From: Vreelandella azerica
Lineage (GTDB): Bacteria; Pseudomonadota; Gammaproteobacteria; Pseudomonadales; Halomonadaceae
Assembly: GCF_013112225.1 (NCBI RefSeq)
Contig: NZ_JABFHI010000004.1
Coordinates: forward strand, 186,001 to 250,000
Direction: 5' to 3'
Length of the DNA stretch: 64,000 bases
How positions within the stretch are numbered: the stretch's first letter is position 1; each line of letters opens with the position of its first letter. A program made the translations under genes and the position numbers. The notes beneath the pieces were generated by a model. That model did no database searches and had not been told where the DNA came from. It saw only the letters and a program-made list of their open reading frames with translations. Below, piece by piece: positions 58,463-64,000 of the stretch.

Positions 58463-59575
58463 GTTGCGGCCCTGATGGCTTGATCGTGACCGTTTGCCCG
58501 TCCTCAAGTTTGACAGAAGGGTTCAATACCACCTTGTCGCCCACCGTTAAGCCCTGGGTCACGGGAATCAGCTCACTGTCATTAGCTGGTGGGTTAGCCA
58601 GCTTTATCCACTCAAGACGCACGACAGAGCCACTGCTGGTCTGCTCGACCACCAGCGTTCCGGTCAGCTGGCCTCTGCGCAATAGTGCCGCCTGGGGTAG
58701 CCCCACCCACTCGCTGGCCTGCGTCTGCTGCGCCCTGTCCGGCACCAGCACAGAGACGACCTGACCCGGCGCAAGCGGGTCATCGGCGGTTTCCAGGCTC
58801 AACCTCAGGCGCTGGCCGGTGGCCTCCTCCCCAGCGCTGGCACCACGCTGATCAGAGAGGCCGGCAGGCTTTTACCCTGCGGCCCAACAACCACGAAAAG
58901 CTGCTCACCGGGCGTAAGGCGCGAAGCCACCTGACTGGACACCGGAACGTCCACGCGTAACTGATCCCGGGATTCCATGATCACCAATGGCTGACCAGGC
59001 CCGACAAAGCTGCCAGTATCCACCGGCGTTTCGGTCACCCTGCCGTTGAAAGGTGCGGTTAACCGGGTATAGCTCAGGTTTGCCTGCTGGGCCTCCAGTT
59101 CGGATTCGGCGGCCTGGAGCTGGGCTTGCAGTTCCTGATACTTGACCTGGGCCCTTTCCATTTGAACACGGGCTATCAGGTCTTCGGCGTACAATCGCTC
59201 CAGCCGCTGGCTTTCCAGCCGGGCCTGTTCCACGCCAGCTTGAGTGGCGCTGATTTTAGTGCGTGTCGCCGCGATGGCGGCATTGACTTCCCTGGCATCC
59301 ACCTTGGCCAGCAGGTCGCCGGTGGTCACCCTGTCACCCGGCTCGACCTCGACTGACAGCAGGGTGCCAGCAAAACGGGTGCCCAGGACCGCACGCTTGC
59401 CGGGGCGCACCACGCCGGGCAGCTTCTGGCTGACCGCCCCCTGCCAGGCCTGAACCTCGGCAATCTGGACGTCGGGAATTTCGCTGGCGGTTTGCTTGGA
59501 TGGAGGCGCATCGCTGAAACAGCCGGTAAGCAACAGCATCGCTGCCAGCAGAGGTATTGAAACAAGCATCTTCAT
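58449..59575 (-). CDS. RND periplasmic adaptor (membrane fusion protein), frame broken at a C-run
   Basis: Lipoprotein adaptor of about 375 residues. The signal peptide ends in a lipobox (LLLTGC, lipidated Cys at residue 19). The barrel-sandwich hybrid has RPGKRAVLGTRFAGTLLSVE and GDLLAKVDAREVNAAIAATR, a coiled-coil hairpin spans about residues 105-165, and YTRLTAPFNGRVTETPVDTG follows. The frame is lost at CCCC 58829-58832; one more base restores VVPALGEEATGQRLRLSLET. It overlaps the OMF stop (ATGA) and the pump start, so the three are translated together. Confidence 0.9.
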
Positions 59576-60906
59576 GGTGACGGTTGACCAAGCGCGAGTA
59601 AGGGGTCACGGCCGTTCTGCAAATGGTAGTTCATACCGGCAAGCAGGGCCTTGTAACGGGCATCAATCAGGGTGGCTTGCTGCTGATCCAGGCGCGCCTG
59701 GGCAGCAAGCAGCTCTGTCATTGACCCCAGGCCTTCTTCGTAGCGTCGTATGGCCAGGCGTGCGGCACTTTCAGCGGCTTTTTCAGCGTTTTCAGCGGCC
59801 TGCCAGGCGGTGTATGCCGCCTGCCACTGGCGGGTGGCCACTGCCTGTTCCTGCTGAATCCGCCGCCGGGTATCCTCCATTTCAACCTTTGCCTGCCGGG
59901 CCTGGGCTCGGGATTCGGCCATTCGCCCTTCACGGCCAAAGCCATCAAACAGCGTCCATTGCAGATTGACCGCCACTAGCCAGCCATCGGCATGATCTTC
60001 CAGCGGCTGGTTGCCTTGCACCCACTGCTGCCTGGCCAGCAGGTTCACCCGGGGTAGCCACTCGGCTTGTGAGGCGCTGGCCCTGGCCTCTGCGGCATCA
60101 ACGGCCAGTTTGCGGGCCTGCAGGTCTCTGCGCGGCAAGCTATCGTCCCTTATGACCAGCGGATCGGGGCGCGGCATGGAGTCTGTCACGTGCAGCGGCT
60201 CCTGTGGTGCCATACCCAGCAGATTCTTTAGCTGGTATTCCGCTTCCATTGCGTTACTTTGCACCTGTGCAACACGAGCTTCGGCAGCCGCCCGCTGAGC
60301 ATTGGCCTGTTCGATGTCCAGACGCGCCGCCATTCCCTGTTGATAGCTTGCCTCAGCCAGCCGGGCAGCCTTTTGAGCCGCCGTGTGAGACAGGCGGGCA
60401 GCGCTTTCATGCTGCTGTAAGCGCAGGATATTGAAGTAGCGGCGCGCCACTTCCAGACGCAGGGCCTGCTGGCCCCATTGTTGCGCCTCTTGGCGGGCAT
60501 CGACATTCAAACGGGCTGCCTCACGCTGTTGCAGGGCATCGGCGTTGTAGACAGGCTGGATGAGCTGAAGCCCCACCATCGTACCTTCTACCGGCCCGAA
60601 ATCAGTGCTCTCGATACGCGGCGGTATCCCCAGCACCGGCACCGGTACACCGGTAATCAACGAGGAATCCGCCCGCAGCCACGCCGCATCCGTAGTAACA
60701 GTAGGCAGAAACGCCTGAGAAGACTGTTGATAGACGGCTTCCGCTTCCTGAGCCTCTGCCTCCAGGGTTTGTAGTTGGGTCGCCTCACGCTTGGCAGTGG
60801 CCAGCGCTTCATCCAGCGAAAATGCGCTGGCTACCCCTGGCAACATAAAGACAACAGCAATGAGTGCTCTTAGATTAAGCAAGCCAACTCCTGACCTTGC
60901 AACCAA
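59572..60906 (-). CDS. TolC-family outer-membrane efflux protein
   Basis: A 444-residue outer-membrane factor. A signal peptide (cleavage after VASA, about residue 28) is followed by two repeats of the OEP domain with long coiled helices (LEVARRYFNILRLQQHESAA and AAYTAWQAAENAEKAAESAA). The N-terminal SLDEALATAKREATQLQTLE and central LARQQWVQGNQPLEDHADGW segments are typical. It is first in the efflux operon. No regulator is adjacent. Confidence 0.92.
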   Translation of the reverse strand: MVARSGVGLLNLRALIAVVFMLPGVASAFSLDEALATAKREATQLQTLEAEAQEAEAVYQQSSQAFLPTVTTDAAWLRADSSLITGVPVPVLGIPPRIESTDFGPVEGTMVGLQLIQPVYNADALQQREAARLNVDARQEAQQWGQQALRLEVARRYFNILRLQQHESAARLSHTAAQKAARLAEASYQQGMAARLDIEQANAQRAAAEARVAQVQSNAMEAEYQLKNLLGMAPQEPLHVTDSMPRPDPLVIRDDSLPRRDLQARKLAVDAAEARASASQAEWLPRVNLLARQQWVQGNQPLEDHADGWLVAVNLQWTLFDGFGREGRMAESRAQARQAKVEMEDTRRRIQQEQAVATRQWQAAYTAWQAAENAEKAAESAARLAIRRYEEGLGSMTELLAAQARLDQQQATLIDARYKALLAGMNYHLQNGRDPLLALGQPSP

Positions 60907-61188
60907 TGGCTGAATGAATGAGACAAATCAGCTTAACACTTTATGGTTCAGGTGCGGAATTAGGCTTAATACTGCTAAAGCGGTGATAGGGTGATTACCC
61001 GAAGACGGCAACACTCGTGAGAAGCTGCGACGCAAGTAGGCGGCACAGGACTCTATTGGAAAGGCCCATTGAAAGACAAACTGAACGGGATGTATATCTG
61101 CGTACTAGCGGCGATGACGCCATTTGCAACGGTATCGATAGGCGCAGCACGCAAGCATGCTCAGCCGCGCCTTGGTTATTAACGGCCT
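60907..61188. other. Gap upstream of the efflux operon, no gene supported
   Basis: This gap must contain the efflux promoter on the minus strand (near 60930-60980, AT-rich). A 30-codon frame at 61090-61182 was considered and not accepted. No hairpin with T-run was seen. Confidence 0.4.
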
Positions 61189-61407
61189 TTATTTGCCGTT
61201 GACCATCTCTTCACATTCAGCGATCAAGTCATCCAGTACCTGGACTGACGTTTTCGCTTCAGCTTTGATTTCTTTCAGGAAATTCAGTTCGCTCTGACTT
61301 ACATGATCGTCCTTCAGGATCAGCTCGCGCAGCAAGTCCACTTCTTTAGTGCTAACGTGCCCGTCACCCAAGGCAAAGCCTTTCGCAACCTTACGCCACT
61401 CAGCCAT
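61189..61407 (-). CDS. Small helical protein with an internal duplicated motif
   Basis: A 72-residue cytoplasmic protein. GDGHVSTKEVDLLRELIL (about residues 14-31) is repeated as KDDHVSQSELNFLKEIKA (32-49), the pattern D-G/D-H-V-S-x-x-E-x-x-x-L-x-x-x-I. This resembles the helical repeats of TerB-like proteins, but I cannot assign the family firmly. A TAAATTACCTCCTGTC complement gives AGGAGG before the ATG, an excellent ribosome site, so the gene is real. It is alone on its strand between the efflux operon and the SatD-like gene. Confidence 0.72.
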   Translation of the reverse strand: MAEWRKVAKGFALGDGHVSTKEVDLLRELILKDDHVSQSELNFLKEIKAEAKTSVQVLDDLIAECEEMVNGK

Positions 61408-61602
61408 AAATTACCTCCTGTCGCTATCGTTGATATAGATACCTGTAGATACTTTCTATCTACAGGTACTAATTTAGCAGACACCAGGGGTTGTGGGCAC
61501 CCTTTTTCCCCAACACAAAAGCGTCTCCCGAGGATTTGTCTGACACGGCTTATAATCTCACTCAAATGCTTCATACTGAGGCAGGCCATCTGTACTTTCG
61601 AA

Positions 61603-62271
61603 CTAGTTCACTTTTCGTCGTACCCATATTTCATCGAAGCATGCCTGCCAAAGGCCAAGGTTTCTTCTGAAGCGGGAGTAGTCCATGGCAGACAGGCTGT
61701 GACTGATGGCCGACTGGTCGATGCCGAGATGCTTGGCCGCTGCCGATTGTGAGTCACGCTGCATATACTCACGGACGATCTCGTGCTGGCGGCGTGTCCA
61801 GCCCAGCATCTGCGCATACAGCTGATCACCCAGTGCGCTGATCAATTCGCTTTGCCAGGTCTCCAGGCTAGTGTGATGATAACAAAACAGTTGCCCGGTC
61901 TGTTGCATTCCGGCCAGTTGATCTGCGGCCTGATGAAAAGCGGGACCATCAAAGTGGTACACGGCTGGCGGCTGATCAACATCATTGGCAATGGCCTGAA
62001 TATCCAGATCACCAACCACCACCGAGCATCTGACTGCTTGGGGATAAAGCCCAAACCAGAGTTTTTGCATGATTCGACCACTGGCTGGATTGGTCACAAT
62101 ACCGGCGAATTCGTCAATTCCGGCCTGTACGGCAAATTTTGCAATCAGATCATCCGACTGTTCATTAAGCGCATCCATACAGTGGGATACCTGAGCGGCA
62201 AACGCTTGTCGATCTGATATCTTGCGAGAATCCCTGATATCGCACAGTACAACGGTAGCCCGCATTGCCAT
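61603..62271 (-). CDS. SatD-like protein with C-terminal helix-turn-helix
   Basis: A 222-residue protein. The N-terminal block VVLCDIRDSRKISDRQAFAA and the later GIDEFAGIV match the SatD family pattern (D-x-x-x-S-R-x-I-x-D-R, then DEF). Near the C-terminus QSAAAKHLGIDQSAISHSLSAM (residues about 177-198) is a clear HTH, so it probably binds DNA. SatD was named for a Streptococcus locus linked to SRP and acid tolerance; its biochemical role is not settled. Two AT-rich palindromes lie just upstream, suggesting autoregulation. No DUF3307 partner, often beside satD, is present. Confidence 0.68.
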   Translation of the reverse strand: MAMRATVVLCDIRDSRKISDRQAFAAQVSHCMDALNEQSDDLIAKFAVQAGIDEFAGIVTNPASGRIMQKLWFGLYPQAVRCSVVVGDLDIQAIANDVDQPPAVYHFDGPAFHQAADQLAGMQQTGQLFCYHHTSLETWQSELISALGDQLYAQMLGWTRRQHEIVREYMQRDSQSAAAKHLGIDQSAISHSLSAMDYSRFRRNLGLWQACFDEIWVRRKVN

Positions 62272-62313
62272 GAACCTTAATGATTTTAATGAACGTTAAT
62301 GTGCATAAATATA

Positions 62314-62361
62314 AATTATGAGTTATTTTGTTCATAATTACAATATATGAGTATATTCATA
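62314..62361. promoter_or_regulatory. Tandem TATGA...TCATA palindromes upstream of the SatD-like gene
   Basis: TATGA (62317-62321) and TCATA (62332-62336) form one inverted repeat within AATTATGA...TTCATAATT. TATGA (62346-62350) and TCATA (62357-62361) form a second. They lie 45-90 bp before the start of the HTH-containing gene, the typical place for a dimeric repressor operator. Confidence 0.5.
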
Positions 62362-62705
62362 CATTTTATAGCCGTAGCGTATCTTCATCCGTCTGTTGCC
62401 TGACAGGCATGTCAGTATCGTTGTGATTGGCGATCAAATCGTTCGGGAGCATAGGAAACTTATAGCAGACTCCCCAGCCACGCTATCGCCAGGACGCACC
62501 AGCCAGAAATGCAAAACCGGTAATCTTCACCCATACTGATTGAGCGCTTTCTAAACTATATTTTTGACTTTATCTGCCTCGCGCTCTCCTTGCAAAGCGC
62601 TCTAATCTTTTATCTGTCACGTAAATACCCGGTAGCTTGTGCCGGGTGACTGGTAAAGCATCGCAAACAATATTAGCCTGCTAACTCAACCATCAAGGGC
62701 ATGAG
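62362..62705. other. Intergenic stretch between divergent genes
   Basis: About 340 bp without a recognised gene. A hairpin (ACCCGG near 62627 with CCGGGT near 62642) lies some 60 bp before the right-hand membrane gene and could be a leader structure. Nothing else was seen. Confidence 0.4.
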
Positions 62706-64000
62706 ATGCAAGAGACAACCATCAGGCAGCGGTTGGCAGGTATATTGATCGCTTTGGCACTGCTGTTACAGATAGTCGGTTTTACCGGCTGGGTTTCCAC
62801 AATACTAGCTGTGAGTTATTTGCTATGGCTTGGGGTAGTGCTGCTGTGGCGAGATATTCCGCGTCGTTCACGCCTGCAGGCAGCAGCCTTGATAGCCCTT
62901 GGCCTGGGTATGCTGCTGATAGCGCGCTTTGTGTACGGTGCGGACATTGATTGGCCTGGCATGCTAACCGGCAACACCTTTGTGGTCGCCATGCTGGTAG
63001 GGGTGAGCTTTATCTCACTGATTGGTAAACAGCAGGGCCGCAAGGGCGTGCCAGGGCAATCAGTGACGGGTGCAGGCGGGATTTTACGTACCTGGTTGGG
63101 GGTGCATTTTCTTGGCACGATTCTCAACCTTTCAACGGTCTTCATGGTCGGAGACCGCCTGGCCCGCCATAATCCGCTGAGTACGCCACAGTTTCTGGCT
63201 CTGAACCGGGGGCTTTCCAGTGCGGCGCTGTGGTCGCCGTTTTTTGCTTCCATGGGGGTGGTGATGGCCTTGGTGCCGGAAATGAACTACCTGACCGTGG
63301 CGGTGGTAGGCTTTCCACTGGCCATGCTGGCCGGACTGTTCACGGCGCTGGAGCTGCGCCAGCGCTTTGACTTGAGCGATACCGTCGGCTTTTCGCTTTC
63401 ACCGCGCAGCCTACTGATGCCGGTTGGCATGGCTGCTTTGGTGATGCTGTTTCATTTTGTGCTGACGCCAGCGCTTTCCATTGTCAGCATTATTACCTTT
63501 CTGCTGCCGCTGGTGGCTATCGCCAGCAACCTGCCAGAAGGCCTGAAATGGACTCGTCGGCGGGTCAACCAGCATACCCTTAACCGCTTGCCAGCCATGC
63601 GCGGAGAGATTTCGCTATTCCTGGCCGCGGGTTTATTGACCCTGGGGCTGTCAACGCTGCTGGAGGCAGCCACCGGCGATAGCTGGTCGCTGTTTGCCGA
63701 GTTCAGCATCCCTCAGGCCTTGATCAGCTTTGCGACCATTTCCCTGAGCGCCCTGCTGGGTTTGCATCCGATTATCGGCGTCTCGGTACTGGCCTCAATG
63801 CTGCCCCTGGAAGGCGCTGAGCAGACTCTGTTTGCCTTTGTGGCTCTGTCTGCCTGGGCGGTGGGCACCAGCGTTGGCCCTCTGTCAGGCATCAACCTGT
63901 CATTGCAGGGCCGCTACGGGGTGAGTGGCTACCATATGATGAAGAACAACCTGATCTATGCCGCTGCGCTGAGCAGCGGCGTGGTGGTCATGATCAGCCT
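62706..64000 (+). CDS. Multipass membrane protein, transporter-like (cut by right edge)
   Basis: An open frame from ATG 62706 runs without a stop to the window edge (432 codons). It has about ten hydrophobic segments, beginning LAGILIALALLLQIVGFTGW and VSTILAVSYLLWLGVVLLW. Conserved-looking loops are LGTILNLSTVFMVGDRLARH, NRGLSSAALWSPFFASMG and WAVGTSVGPLSGINLSLQGR. The last region (Gly/Ser-rich re-entrant loop between helices) is reminiscent of ion-coupled permeases in the IT superfamily. I do not recognise the family. It is divergent from the SatD-like gene. Confidence 0.75.
   Translation, partial: MQETTIRQRLAGILIALALLLQIVGFTGWVSTILAVSYLLWLGVVLLWRDIPRRSRLQAAALIALGLGMLLIARFVYGADIDWPGMLTGNTFVVAMLVGVSFISLIGKQQGRKGVPGQSVTGAGGILRTWLGVHFLGTILNLSTVFMVGDRLARHNPLSTPQFLALNRGLSSAALWSPFFASMGVVMALVPEMNYLTVAVVGFPLAMLAGLFTALELRQRFDLSDTVGFSLSPRSLLMPVGMAALVMLFHFVLTPALSIVSIITFLLPLVAIASNLPEGLKWTRRRVNQHTLNRLPAMRGEISLFLAAGLLTLGLSTLLEAATGDSWSLFAEFSIPQALISFATISLSALLGLHPIIGVSVLASMLPLEGAEQTLFAFVALSAWAVGTSVGPLSGINLSLQGRYGVSGYHMMKNNLIYAAALSSGVVVMIS

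Noticed and set aside
61090-61182. 30-codon frame MYICVLAAMTP...
   Set aside because: Too short, no clear ribosome site and no recognisable family; could be chance.
1-64000. CRISPR array or Cas genes, including a CRISPR-associated Tn7-like system
   Set aside because: No regularly spaced repeats or cas-like proteins were found; the three ATGTCA repeats are transposon-end sites with no spacers.

Overview
The window is a gammaproteobacterial chromosome segment, most probably from a halophile of the family Halomonadaceae (Halomonas/Vreelandella type). This rests on the betIBA osmoprotectant operon, a glycerol-3-phosphate ABC importer (glpSTPQUV) beside glpD/glpK/glpR, a Pseudomonas-like leuCDB-asd-fimV-truA-trpF...accD-folC-dedD-cvpA-purF-metZ backbone, and moderately high GC. 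The assignment comes from gene content and protein resemblance, not from a search.

Layout. 1-713: a LOV photoreceptor gene cut by the left edge, preceded by an SRPBCC-fold gene. 1054-6896: an AT-richer accessory island. It holds a strongly deleted BREX remnant (pglZ-brxL), a 36-codon stub of a DUF262/GmrS-type gene, an unknown 88-residue protein, an IS630-family element, and a Tn7-like core (tnsA, tnsB, and a tnsC cut off by the IS630 insertion). The Tn7-like right end carries three repeated ATGTCA sites and stops about 6 bp from the 3' end of the 4.5S/SRP RNA gene ffs, a known Tn7-like attachment gene. 6903-7126: ffs and an elongator tRNA-Met. 7261-11149: BetI operator and betI-betB-betA (choline to glycine betaine). 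11344-13830: fadE. 14317-24880: glycerol-3-phosphate uptake and oxidation, with glpK and glpR on the opposite strand and a shared GlpR-like motif. 24943-35095: an SLC13 permease, a membrane-anchored coiled-coil protein, cobA, phhB-phhC, an NCS2-type permease, a MATE exporter, yceI and a cytochrome b561. 35345-52548: the conserved biosynthetic backbone, all on the minus strand. 52709-55243: a LysR regulator divergent from leuC, a DUF6314-like protein and a TauD-like dioxygenase. 55279-60906: a tripartite RND efflux operon. 60907-64000: a small repeat protein, a SatD-like protein with a C-terminal HTH and tandem palindromes upstream, and a membrane protein cut by the right edge.

A property of the sequence itself matters for reading it. 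At least seventeen places in otherwise intact genes need one or two extra bases to restore frame, nearly always inside a homopolymer run, and none needs a base removed. Affected genes are tnsA, tnsB, the IS630 transposase, betA, cobA, the NCS2 permease, the MATE gene, dedD, truA, asd, the RND permease and its adaptor; the apparent accD-folC fusion is probably an eighteenth case. Essential genes such as asd are included, so these look like homopolymer under-calls in the assembly rather than pseudogenes. The BREX remnant and the truncated tnsC are not explained this way and look genuinely damaged.

The most unusual locus is the ffs-anchored Tn7-like remnant with BREX and DUF262 debris beside it. 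It reads as a former defence-carrying transposon immobilised by an IS630 insertion and deletions. I see no CRISPR array and no complete new system.
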